A DNA stretch of 64,000 nucleotides from Rhynchopus euleeides (Eukaryota > Euglenozoa > Diplonemea > Diplonemida > Diplonemidae), in contig OY723321.1 in NCBI GenBank assembly GCA_963210315.1, positions 930,001 to 994,000 on the forward strand. The letters are read 5' to 3'. The notes under the pieces are model-generated. The model saw only the letters and a list, made by a program, of their open reading frames with translations. It was not told where the DNA came from and did no database searches. A program made the translations under genes and the position numbers. Numbering within the stretch: the stretch's first letter is position 1; every line of letters starts with the position of its first letter. This document shows positions 53,595 to 63,651 of this stretch, in pieces.

Positions 53595-53798
53595 ATGCTT
53601 CCACCCGACGAGCTGAAGCAGGCACCGCGCCAAAGGGCACCCCCAAAGAGACCTGCAAAGACTGCGTCGAAACCCGCACCGAAGGCTGCCAGCGCTGCAG
53701 CACCTGAAGAACCTGCAGCACCTGCAGCACCTGAAGCGCCTGCACCCTCACTGACCCCGGAACAGCAAGAACTCCTTGAGTTTGGGGTCCCGGCATAG
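53595..53798 (+). CDS. Small Lys/Ala/Pro-rich ORF in the 1.0-kb element
   Basis: A 67-codon frame rich in Ala, Pro and Lys (PKRPAKTASKPAPKAA), of linker or histone-tail-like composition. It starts within the second copy of a roughly 49-bp tandem duplication (53532-53580 and 53583-53630). The first copy has an extra base that breaks the frame, so this may be the 3' remnant of a longer gene. Confidence 0.25.
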   Translation: MLPPDELKQAPRQRAPPKRPAKTASKPAPKAASAAAPEEPAAPAAPEAPAPSLTPEQQELLEFGVPA

Positions 53799-55334
53799 AG
53801 ACAGAGAATGGCTGAGTAAATCAAAAAATGAGACCCCCCCCCCCTTTTCACTACGCACAAACTACGCAATATGGGGTCGTCAGGGGCACCATTGCATTTC
53901 TACCCAGCCCCCACCCCTCTCCCTCCACCAACTACTCCTGATCTGCGTCGGGCTGCCCTCGATTTTATTTTGAGCTTGACCATTGCGTCGGCAAGAAAAA
54001 GTCCGCCCTCTCCATGCCTGCTTCCCCCCCCCTCTTATTGCACCCACCTCCTCGCGTCGGGGGGAGGGGTGCAAGAAGAATCGCGTTGTGCTGCTGTCGG
54101 AGCAGTGGGGCTACCCTGCCTCCTGCCCCCCCCCCCCCCGCATAGCATGCGTTCGTGTTGAACGCGTCGGCTGGCCAGATCGTATATATCTCTCTTCCTT
54201 CGCCCCCCACCCCCCTTCCTCAAAGGGTTGTGTGTGATCTGTCTTTCAGATGATCTCCTTGGTGGCAGTGTTGCTTGCCTTGGTGTGTCAGATGAAGGCT
54301 GCCTTTCGCGTTTAAACCCCCTCTTCTTTTTGTCACTATGAGTCTGTTGCTGTTCCCGCTTCCTCCAGGATTGTTTCCCCCCCTCCCCCCAAAAAAAAGG
54401 GCAAGGTTTGCTTGTCACAGCGAAAGGGCCAGTGGGAGTGTGTTTTGGAAAAAGCACCAAAAACACCACCGAATTCACGGAAAGCGCCCCAACCTTCCGC
54501 AGGGGCCACGCTGCTGTTCGTGCGCACACAAAGAAACCCACGCTCTTTGCTATATCGTGAAGCAACCGCTTCTGCATTCCCCCCTTCCCCCTTTCCTCCC
54601 CTCCCCGCTCTGGGGTGCAGTTAGGTAGTGGTGCGCTTCGCACCAAACAGCCATGCCACATCACAGCATGTGTGGCTGGCGTAACGCAATATAATGTGGG
54701 GTGGGCACTTTCACTTCACCCGAACCTTTGGTGTCGGGTTTTGCAAACCGCTCACACCGCTTTATCCCGGGTGAGTTTGGTGTTGCACGCAACACGTGAG
54801 GCCACACTACCAACGTGGTTTGGCGCTGGCCCCAGCGACATCACTGAATGTGACTGGGTTCGTGATATTGAATTCTAAAGAAGTATCCGAATAGGCCCTC
54901 ATGTGAAAGAGAATCCGAGCAAAACGAGGAATACCGCCAGTTCTTGGTTTTGCTTGCAGGGTTTGGAAATCCCCCGTGTCTGCGTGTGCGAATGTGACGT
55001 GTCCCCCAATATTATATCCACCAAATGTGTCCACATGGTGCGGCATGTGGAAAGAAACCCGAATATGAGGAAAAAATGAAAATCAGAAAAAAAGTGGTTC
55101 AAACACACGAACTCACGTTGTCTCCGCAAAAAAAAAACAGGCCAAGCATGTATCGATTGATGTAGCCCTACATTGTATCCTGACGCAATGCGTGGTCATG
55201 CGGTTCATTCTCTCTCCAGACTTTCTTCAAACGATATGGTGAAACATTCGAGGCCGTCCCCTCACCCGCACCCCCTTCCCCACACAGGCAGATGTGCCCT
55301 CCGACACAGTGACTGGCTGCAGTATACTGGCTTT

Positions 55335-55354
55335 TTCTCACACCATCACCACAG
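55335..55354 (+). other. Candidate (trans-)splice acceptor before phosphatase copy 2
   Basis: A pyrimidine-rich stretch ends in CACCACAG with AG at 55353-55354, 19 bases before the ATG at 55374. Another AG after a C-rich run lies at 55286-55287. Confidence 0.4.
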
Positions 55355-55373
55355 GCGACACTTTGTGCGCAAA

Positions 55374-57455
55374 ATGAAAGCTTCTGCTTTGCTTGTGATC
55401 AGCTTCGCGTCTCATATCCATGGTCTATTCCATTCCCTCGGGAAGGACTTCGAGTTCCATCACGGCGTAGCGTCTGGAGATCCCAGTCAGAACAGCGTGG
55501 TGCTTTGGACGCGGGTGACGCCACAGACAGCTGAGGCGCAGACAGGTGATGTGACCGTGAAGTACACAGTGTGCAAGTCGAAGGATGGGAGTCTTCCGCG
55601 TGCGTCCACACTAGCTTCGGAGTCCATCATGCAGTTCTCCTTCTTTCTGGGGCTGTGGGCACGGCTGGGATGCCGCCATGGCTGGGTCACAACGAGTGGT
55701 GCGCGTGACTTCACGGTGAAGGTGGAACCGACTCTTGACGCCAACAGTGTGTACTACTACAAGTTCCGCCTCGCAGGGACAACGAAGTCGTCTGAGGTGG
55801 GCCGCACCAGGACTCTGCCAGAGGTGACGGATCACGTGGAGAGCCTGGCGTACGCAGTCGTGTCGTGCTCGAGCTTGCCGCACGGGTACTTCCACGCTTA
55901 CGAGCTGCTGGCAAACGCGGAGAAGCTGGACCTGTGGCTGCACGTCGGTGACTATCAGTACGAGTACGGTTCTTACACGTACCCGAGCCCTGACAATGTC
56001 GTCCGCCAAGAACCATACGGCCCTTACCGCGAGATCACGACACTGTCCGAGTACCGCCAGCGCTACGCACAGTACCGGGAGGACCGCAGTCTGCAGAAGC
56101 TGCACAGGCGGGCCCCAATGTACGCCATCTGGGATGACCACGAAATTACAAACGACGCTCGCAGCGACGGTGCTGAGAACCACCAGACAACGTGCGACAC
56201 ACCTGCTGACCCGCCGTTCGCCACCCTGACGACATCGAGCCACTGTGACAAGGACGAGGGTGTGTACGACGAGCGTGTGGCTGCAGCAACGCGTGCGTAC
56301 TTCGAGTGGCTTCCGGTGAGCGAGGCTGGGGGTGTGATGGACGACCCTGAGGCACGTAAGACGCGCTCGTTCGAGGTGCACTTCGGTGATCTGATCTCTT
56401 TCGCAGGCTACGACACGCGTGTGTCGACCCGTACTGTCGGTGACCCAACGGACCTGACTTCAACGGCGAACCACCTCGTTATGTTCGCTGCGATGAACGC
56501 AAACGTGAGTGCGTGGTACGAGGAGCCGCTGGCGTCGGCGCTTGCTGCTGCTGCCGATCTGACGAAGAACGACCTGATCCCGACTGCGGAGGTGATGGGC
56601 GAGGCAAAGCGTGAGTCGATGCGGACGTTCTTCGCAGAGTCGACAGCGAACGGTGCGCCGTGGCAGGTGCTGGCAACCCCCATCCCTATGTGTGAGCGCA
56701 GTTTCCCTGACTTGATCAAGAGCCAGGAGACTCTCATTGCAGACCTCATGGCGTACGGTGCGGACGCGGTGACTGCTGCCACCATTGCAGGGACATACCA
56801 AGCGATCAACGCCGCTGCGATGGCAACTGATGTCAACGCCCGTCTCGGACAGGCGTCTGGCATGACCCACGTCCCATTCAACAGCGACGCGTGGGATGGT
56901 TACGCCTACGAGCGTGAGAAGGTGCTGCAGATCTTCGCCGAGGTGGCAACGAACGGTGTGGTGGTTGCTGGTGACTCGCACAACGCGTACGCAGCGGAGA
57001 TGCGTCTGGGTGACAAGCAGACTGGTACGCCTGTTGCCGTGTCGTACGATGCACCTGCCATCTCCTCGCCTGGTCTGGAGCAGGTGCTGGGTGGCTATGC
57101 GCAGTACCTCCAGGGTACTGGGTACGACTTGGTTGAGCGCGCCTTCGTCGCCACAAACGGCCCTGCACTGAAGTACACCAACCTGAAGGACCGTGGGTTC
57201 ATCCTGTTCAGCGTGACGCACACCGAGCATGTTGGTGAGTACGTGTTCGTGAACACTGACCGCAGCCCCACCACCAACTCCAACTCGAACCTGCTTGCCA
57301 ACAGCACCTATGACCTGACGCACTACTGCGATGCACGTGCGACTGCGACTGCGGGCACACCCGGGCAGTTCTCTTCCGTGGAGGCACCGCAGTTCTTCGT
57401 CCCGGTGCAGTGCAGCAACAAGTTCGGTCGCAACTACTATGACAGCTTGTTCTAG
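55374..57455 (+). CDS. phoD: PhoD-type alkaline phosphatase/phosphodiesterase, copy 2
   Basis: A 693-aa secreted phosphatase. The frame extends upstream to 55173, but the ATG at 55374 gives a clean signal peptide (MKASALLVISFASHIHG) and follows a good acceptor. HGVASGD starts at residue 30; GDYQYEYG, WDDHEITND and AGDSH are all kept, so the enzyme should be active. The first about 140 residues differ strongly from copy 1, including the signal peptide, while the rest is nearly identical. The differences there cluster in short patches (for example MCERS for MGERS, and a patch around TDVNARLGQ). The pattern suggests duplication followed by gene conversion of the catalytic part. The divergent N-termini may direct the two proteins differently. 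Confidence 0.93.
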   Translation: MKASALLVISFASHIHGLFHSLGKDFEFHHGVASGDPSQNSVVLWTRVTPQTAEAQTGDVTVKYTVCKSKDGSLPRASTLASESIMQFSFFLGLWARLGCRHGWVTTSGARDFTVKVEPTLDANSVYYYKFRLAGTTKSSEVGRTRTLPEVTDHVESLAYAVVSCSSLPHGYFHAYELLANAEKLDLWLHVGDYQYEYGSYTYPSPDNVVRQEPYGPYREITTLSEYRQRYAQYREDRSLQKLHRRAPMYAIWDDHEITNDARSDGAENHQTTCDTPADPPFATLTTSSHCDKDEGVYDERVAAATRAYFEWLPVSEAGGVMDDPEARKTRSFEVHFGDLISFAGYDTRVSTRTVGDPTDLTSTANHLVMFAAMNANVSAWYEEPLASALAAAADLTKNDLIPTAEVMGEAKRESMRTFFAESTANGAPWQVLATPIPMCERSFPDLIKSQETLIADLMAYGADAVTAATIAGTYQAINAAAMATDVNARLGQASGMTHVPFNSDAWDGYAYEREKVLQIFAEVATNGVVVAGDSHNAYAAEMRLGDKQTGTPVAVSYDAPAISSPGLEQVLGGYAQYLQGTGYDLVERAFVATNGPALKYTNLKDRGFILFSVTHTEHVGEYVFVNTDRSPTTNSNSNLLANSTYDLTHYCDARATATAGTPGQFSSVEAPQFFVPVQCSNKFGRNYYDSLF

Positions 57456-58318
57456 TTTTTCTGTTTCCACTGGTGCAGTGATAACCGCACCCCGGTAGTT
57501 TGCCGTTCTTGTGACCTTCCAGACCTGCTGAGCCTGAAATGAACCGCCATAGGGCTCTTGCTCTTGTGTCACTTGTTGTATCACAGACCATCTGCACAGA
57601 CCATCTGGGGGCCGGGCGCCCCTCGTCCTGTGTCCTCCACGGCGACCCCCTGCGCGGGCTTCCGGGCCGGAGTAGCCCGCCTCCCTTCTGTCATAGACGG
57701 AGGTCAGACCACCGCAGTTGCGTCTCTGTTTCACACAGTGTAACGTACAGGTGGGAGTGGCCCTAGTACGTTCGGGACGCGTATAGGACTCGCACTACGT
57801 GGGGGGACGGGATGAAAGTCCGAAAAGGTTGGAAAAACGTAGGAGTGCATTACACACAATGTCTTCCCATGGGTAAAGACTAGCTAGTTACCCTCACTCC
57901 GCGTGGGATCCGGAAACCCTTCTTGAGCCACCGGGTCTCCTCACACTTTAGGGGGTGGCGCCCCAGGTTGCTAACCAGCGGCAGGTTTTTGCAGAGACCT
58001 AAGGGTGTCTCTTTTCCTCACCGCAGACAACCGTGTGTGGGAATCGTGTGTAGCCACTGTTTGGGTTCAGTGTCTGGGCATGCGTGGCGCTGGGCCCACT
58101 GGTCGTCACCTTTGCCGCTCGCCACGTAAAGTTGAATAAGGGCGTACCTGGCCAAAAATCCAGTGGGGGATCACTGAAAAAACCCGAGAAAATAGCGGAC
58201 ACCCTCGAGAAAGTCGATCCATTCGAATTATTTGGCGTTTTTTCCTGAAAAACTCCCGAAAAAGTGTACCGCTTTTGTAACGCTATTGGGCTGATTTGTA
58301 ACGGTCAAAAAAATCGCT

Positions 58319-58617
58319 TCCAGAAGGCAGAGAAGGCCTCTGAACACCCCAAAACCATACAGATACCCCCTGAGGTAGGTTCCTGAGTGGTTTTTAGTGG
58401 TTTGGGAGGCCTTCTGACACCCAGAGGCGGTCTGAAAGAGGTTTCTCGTGGAAAACTTCGATACTTTCCCTAAAAAACCCTTGTTTTTGGGGGCTGAAAT
58501 CTACACGAAATATCCGAAATATCACCCAAAATCGTCACCAAAATGAAGAATTCCACGCGGAAGTGATTCCGGCAGACCAAAATGGGTGGAATACCCTGTT
58601 TTCGGGTCAAAATGCGG
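58319..58617 (+). repeat. About 300-bp direct repeat, copy 1
   Basis: It shares with 59394-59697 the blocks CCAGAAGGCAGAGAAGGCCT, ACAGATACCCCCTGAGGTAG, AGAGGCGGTCTGAAAGAGGT and AAAATCGTCACCAAA, ending in TTCGGGTCAAAA. The copies are clearly diverged. Confidence 0.8.
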
Positions 58618-59393
58618 CTTTTTCCCAGAATTTTCGGCAACCCCCTCTCTTCCCGACTGGCAGGCAGAAACGCCGTCTCACCAGGGGAGCGACACGCTCT
58701 CCCACGAGTGCACGTCGCCGAGCCCTTGCGTGGGGCGTCGACTTCCTTTCTCCCCTTCCTCCCCTTCTGAGTCCTCGGTTCCCCGCGCGCAGAAACGTGT
58801 AGCGCACATGCGGGAGGCAGACGAATCTGCCCTGGAGCGATGCTCGTTTCATAACAACAGAGCAGGTTTTCCTTCCTCCCGCACGATCATCAGCACAGCT
58901 AGATCAGGCGTGCCTTCCCCTTTCCCACGGGCCTCACAAGCCTTGCGCTTCTTGGAGCGCAAGACACGTGCTGTCCGTCCTTCTCGTTCACGTTTCCTCC
59001 AGAAGCGGGTGTTGCGTGCGGTTCCGAAGCGCACCCGCTGCATCCCCTCTCCCACCATCTTTTGTTCGGCGGCTATTCCGCGCTCTTTTCAACGCGTCGT
59101 CGCGAAGATTGCGCCTCAGTATCAGCAGGCGCAATCTCCGGCTTCCAGTGTGTGTGTGTCCCCCCTCCTTTACAGCGCAACGAGGAGGAGAGCGAAACCG
59201 TGTGGTGTCACGTAGAGCAAGAGTAGGATAGCGGGCCCGGTTCCTCACGGTATGGTCCTTCGGGGCCAGGCTGCGATGCCAGCACGCTAACCCAAATTGC
59301 AATACGAATTTTCGGGAATTTCCGGGACCGTCACAGTAGCGTCACAGTAACCCCCCAATTTTCAGCTGTTTTGGCACGGTTCGAGATATGGTC

Positions 59394-59697
59394 TCCAGAA
59401 GGCAGAGAAGGCCTCCAAACACCCCACAACCACACAGATACCCCCTGAGGTAGGTTACTGGGTGGTTTTTAGTGGTTTTGGTGGCCTTGTGACGCCCAGA
59501 GGCGGTCTGAAAGAGGTTTCTCGTGGGGGACCCCCCCATAACCCCACAAATCCCTTGCTTTTAGGGGGTGTGACCAGAGTGGGCATGAATCACCCAAACT
59601 ATCAGCCAAAATCGTCACCAAAGTGAAAAATTCCGGTCGCAGTTGATTCCGGGAGCCCAAATTGGGCGGAGTACCCTGTGTTCGGGTCAAAACTACG
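59394..59697 (+). repeat. About 300-bp direct repeat, copy 2
   Basis: The partner of 58319-58617, lying about 1.08 kb downstream. It is itself bordered by a short direct repeat, GTCACAGTAGCGTCACAGTA near 59331 and a variant near 59733, each followed by a run of C. Confidence 0.8.
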
Positions 59698-59795
59698 GAA
59701 TATTTCCGTGATATCCACATGTGCAAACGGCCAGTCACAGTCGCGTAACAGTAGCCCCCCTAGCATATACAGGCAAAGTGGGCACACACTATGAA

Positions 59796-60304
59796 ATGAA
59801 CATGGCATCAGGTGCAGTGCCCGCAGAAGAGACCCACGTGTGACACCGGTGTGTCTGTAGGACGAACAGGGGCTGGGAGAAGGCGGCAAACAGCAGGGTG
59901 ACGATGGCAGGGCAAAACTCTGGAACGAGAAAACGAGCTCGCACAAGCACACTCAGCTGCAGCCGAGATCCGACACCCGGGCAGACAGTCTGGCAGAATT
60001 CAATGTTGCCAGACTCAAGAATCACCAAGAAGGGATTCTGAATCTATTCACGAGGAATGAACTCCAGGAATTTGCAGCAGAACTAGGTGCTGAGGTCCCA
60101 TCCATACTCAGACGTGGGTTTGTGAATTTCCTGGGTGATATACAGGAGAAAAGCGACCTAACGGAGGGGCTTTTTGCGGCAAAAATACCCGAAAAACCCC
60201 CCAAAAAGCTGGAAAATTGGGGTGGAAAGGTGGGAAACAGGTGGGAGAGACCCACAAAAGTCATTTGGTGGTGTTTTGGGGGGTATTTTGGACCCAAAAA
60301 TTGA
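59796..60304 (+). CDS. Putative 161-aa protein, two exons with a 23-base intron
   Basis: From 59861 to 60304 a frame of 147 codons plus stop has ordinary protein composition, with segments such as LAEFNVARLKNHQEGILNLF and ELQEFAAELGAEVP that look like amphipathic helices. It has no ATG. An ATG at 59796 opens 14 codons that join it in phase if 59838-59860 (GTGTGA...CTGTAG) is removed. The last third is Trp/Lys/Gly-rich and less convincing. Family not recognised. It may be a host gene or a remnant of a mobile element; the tiny intron is inference. Confidence 0.3.
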
Positions 60305-61283
60305 AAAAAATGGCCAAAATTTGGTTTTGTGACAGAAAATCGGGGGCTATGCAGGGGCCTACCCCCCCCCCCCCCATTGTTTCGATTTGCACGAAAGTCG
60401 CATTGCGGCAGACCCTTGATACAAAAAGTCTTTCTGGTTCGGATGTCGCCTCGGCAACTTCACGTCGTCCCCTGTTGTCAGATGCAGGTTCTGGGCCCCC
60501 GTCACTCCGTTTCCCACTCTTTTTCTACTTTGCATTTTCCCCTCTACTGCCGGATTGTTGTTCGTGTTGTATTGTGTTCTCTGTGCGGGTACCCGTCGAA
60601 CGAAGAGTTCCATGCAGTATTTCTATGCTGTCTGGTGTTGTGTGCAGTGTGTCCGCCACTGCCTGTCAGGTCGTTGAATCTGGACAAAGCGTTAACGCGT
60701 TCTACGATAGGTATCGATGCCAAAGACACTGCTTGGCCGTCTCGCGCGCAGGCTGGAGTTCATCGGTACCAAAACAAAAAGCGCTCTTACTTGCAGGAAG
60801 CGGGGCGTCAACAGAACAGATCAAGCTTGCTTGTGACTGTCGACCCAACAGCGAAAGGCTGCTGTACAATTGTGCGCATCGCTTCCCTGGTCTTCTTAGA
60901 TGAACTCTGGATGGACCGTGTCCACCTCGAGAAATCAAGATACCGGGAAGAGGCGTAACCTGTAACCCGTAACCCGACCCCCCTTTCCCCCCGCAGTCTG
61001 CGGGGGGAAGGAGGGGGGAGAAGAGGGGGGGGGGTGCAGTGGCTGGGGTAATTTTCTGGGGGGTCGCTTACAGCCCCGGGGGGGGGGGGGCTGGCGTGCA
61101 GGGTGCAGGCAGCGCGCGCAAATGCGGCCTGTTTCCGGGTGCCCGCGCGCTGCCGGCGACCGTGCACCCGAGGTGCACGGTTTGGGCTGAATCTGGGTGA
61201 CGTACGAGTAGGGCTCCCACCCTGAAAATGGGCTACCTGCGGTCACTCCAGGTACCTGACATCACCCGAAAGTGACCCAAAAT

Positions 61284-62130
61284 CAGCGGGACCCCCTCCT
61301 CGGGTGTTCCGAAACCCCTTTCTTTTGACTATTTGGAATCTGTGCGGATCGTAGTGGGGTCACACTGTGGGTCGAGGTGTCAAGCTTCACCCATGAAATG
61401 TGGGTCTGATTCAGGGTCTGGTCATAGGAGGCTGGCCCCAGGAGGATGTGACTGGGAGGCAGCCACACCAGCCCACCCACCCAGCGGGACCCCCTCCTCG
61501 GGTATTCCAAAACCCCGTTCTTCTGAACGTTTGGAACTTTTGCGAATCGTAGTGGGGTCACTTTGTGGGTCTAGGAGCCAAACACCGTCCATGAAATGTG
61601 CCTCTGGTTCAGGGGCTGGTCCTAAGGGAATGTGACTGGGAGGCAGCCACACCCACCCACCCAGCGGGACCCCCTCCACGGGTGTTCCAAAACCCCTTTC
61701 TTTTGAACGTTTGGAATTTGTGCGGATCACAGTGGGGTCACTTTGGTGGTGTGCGAGCCAAGCATCACCCATGAAACACGGGTCTAGTTCAGGGGCTGGT
61801 CAGCGTGGCTGGGAGGCAGTCAGCCCACACCCCACCCCACCCACCCAGTGGGACCCCCTCCTCGGGTGTTCCAAAACCCCTTTCTTTTGAACGTTTGGAA
61901 TTTTTGCGGATCACAGTGGGGTCACTTTGGTGGTGTACGAGCCAAGTTTCGCCCATGAAACGTGGGTCTGGTTCAGGGACTGGTCATGGGTGAAGGTGGC
62001 TGGGAGGCAGCCACCTTCACCAGCCCACACCCCACCCAGCGGGACCCCCCCCTCGGATTTTCCAAAAACCCGTTCTTTGGGATATTTGGGATCCGTGCGG
62101 ATTGTGGTGGGGTCATTTTGGCCATGGGGT
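61284..62130 (+). repeat. Tandem array of five units, about 180-198 bp each
   Basis: Units begin CAGCGGGACCCCC (CAGTGGGACC in one) at 61284, 61482, 61662, 61846 and 62037. Each carries TTCTTTTGAACGTTTGGAA (with variants), then GTGCGGATC(A/G)(C/T)AGTGGGGTCA and a CCCATGAAA block. Related single motifs occur inside the hAT element (near 40670 and 41515). Confidence 0.9.
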
Positions 62131-62375
62131 GCCTATTGACACCACTTACTGGGAAATGTCAATTGGGTAAAAGTACCCCCCCCCCCTGTACAGGTACAAG
62201 GGGGGGGGGGTCCTTTCCTACAGGTGCGGGAGGTAGCCAGTGTACCCCCCCCCCCTGTCCCCCACTTTGTGAGGGACCCCCCCCCCGACCAGGGTGGGGG
62301 TCACCCAAAATTTCGAGGAAATCCTGGTGTCACCCTGAAAACCTGGGTCGCCAGCCTGACCTCAGCCCGCGGGGA

Positions 62376-62376
<1 letters not shown>

Positions 62377-62405
<29 letters not shown>
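62377..62405 (+). repeat. Poly-C run
   Basis: About 29 consecutive C. The length of such runs is often unreliable in sequence data. Confidence 0.8.
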
Positions 62406-62406
<1 letters not shown>

Positions 62407-62496
62407 CATGTGACGCAACTGTTGCGACACAAAACATGCCTCAGGTAGAGGCAGTAGTGTTTGACTCACAGCCAACATAGCTCTCAGTGGGGCCGT

Positions 62497-62542
62497 GGAT
62501 GGTGTGGATGCATCCATGCATGCATCCACGGCATCCAGGGAT
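62497..62542. repeat. GCATGC/GGATGCATCC-rich palindromic tract
   Basis: GTGGATGCATCCATGCATGC and similar words form overlapping palindromes. A related tract lies at about 63505-63640 (TCCATGCATGCAGG, GGATGCATCC, GCATGCGCTGCATGC). Confidence 0.6.
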
Positions 62543-63207
62543 GCCCGAAAATGTCAAAAAATGGATTTTCGATTTGGCACAGGAAAATCGCTGAAAACCC
62601 CAAAAATTGATCGACGAGGTCGCAGCGTCAGGGCGTTCTGGGCTGGCTGGTGGTGGTTGGGACAAGACCGACGAGATTAGAAGCGGCACTGGTAGACGGG
62701 TTTTGAGGCCCCCCGCCCCCAGGTTCCCCCTGCCCACCTGGACGGACCCAAGTGCCTCACACCGGATCTCTCCCCACCCGGTGGTCCACCTGACGGATAC
62801 GCGCAAAAAAAAAATTGACCAAAAAACGTCGAAAAACCGATTTGAACGATTTTTGAACGATTTTTGGCCGTGCTCGTCGCGTCCCCCGGTGAGGGGGGAC
62901 GCTGTTTCGTGTTCTCCTTGCCGCACGGAGGCATTGCCTTACGTCGCCTCTTCCTCTTTTCCTTTATGGGCGGGTTAGTCTGGCTCAGAGGGCGGGACCG
63001 TGCTGATATGCACAGTGACGACTCTCCCTTTTTTGTTGTGCCCGCCTCCTGCCGAGTCGTGGCTGCTGCCTCTCAGACTGGGGGCGGGCGGTCGCCGACG
63101 CTGACGCGCCTGGCGGCCCGTGGAAAGTGACGTGGGTCTGGGGGTGGGGGGGGGGGGTGCTGGGGTGTCAGGCCGAAGCCCTTGACCGCTGTTGATTTTT
63201 GCAGGTT

Positions 63208-63350
63208 TCACGAGATCAGGTAGTCCTTCTCGCTGTGCTCCGTCACCCCTGCCTCAGCCAGGTAGCGTAGGGCCCCCTTGCAGTTGTGCAGCAGCAGGTT
63301 GTGCACGCTTGTGGCTGTGAGGTGGTGTCGGGCTGACGCTGTCGCGGGAC
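63208..63350 (-). pseudogene. Possible 3' coding remnant on the minus strand
   Basis: Read on the minus strand, about 45 codons ending at 63208 have ordinary composition (HNLLLHNCKGALRYLAEAG), while the upstream part of the same frame is low quality. It may be the tail of a decayed mobile-element gene. Not recognised. Confidence 0.15.
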
Positions 63351-63651
63351 AGCCGATGGTTCCCCGGCCGGGAAGGGATTTTTGGGCCCATTTTTCACCC
63401 AGGAACACGTTTTTGGGCCTCTGTAAAAAATCGATTTTTTGGGATATTTCGCGATTTTGGACAACTACTCGCCCAGCCAAATTCGATTTTTGGCTGAAAA
63501 TTGCATCCATCCATCCATGCATGCAGGCATACAGGCATTCATCCACTGCAGGCAGGCCTGCATGCAGGGCTTCGGAGCTCCAGGCTGTGTGTGGATGCAT
63601 CCACAAAAGTTGTGGATGCATGCGCTGCATGCACGGGAAATACTGAGAGCT

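Larger units (their letters stand above)
52891..53891. mobile_element. About 1.0-kb inverted-repeat element with a flipped inner segment
   Basis: Outer arms TGGTGCCCCTGATTTACCCC (52891-52910) and the complement at 53873-53891 match except at two or three positions. Inner arms, a G-run then TCTCGCTTTT (52941-52960) and the complement at 53823-53844, also match. Between outer and inner arms at each end lies a roughly 28-bp segment with core CACTACGCACAAACTACGCAAT. This segment is in the same orientation at both ends (52911-52940 and 53845-53872), not inverted as the arms are, so one copy has flipped between its flanking C- and G-runs. No target duplication is evident. The interior has small degenerate frames only. 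Confidence 0.6.
47712..55373. other. Intergenic region between the two phosphatase genes, 7.7 kb
   Basis: No host gene recognised. It holds two mobile elements (50591-52120 and 52891-53891), a diverged direct repeat pair (49627-49725 and 52267-52365), many C-runs and otherwise unremarkable DNA. 53.9-55.3 kb is C-rich with no good frame. Elements inserted between tandem duplicates may have separated the two phosphatase genes. Confidence 0.6.

Noticed and set aside
55173..55373. 67-codon N-terminal extension of phosphatase copy 2
   Set aside because: Would hide the signal peptide and lies before the likely acceptor at 55354.
57730..58130. Possible structured non-coding RNA with short hairpins
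   Set aside because: Stems are only six bases and match no known RNA.
58586..59215. 209-codon plus-strand frame between the 300-bp repeats
   Set aside because: Arg/Ser/Pro-rich, with comparable frames on the other strand; no coding preference could be decided.
61284..62130. Tandem array considered as CRISPR
   Set aside because: Units of about 190 bp without short spacers in a eukaryotic context; it is a satellite.
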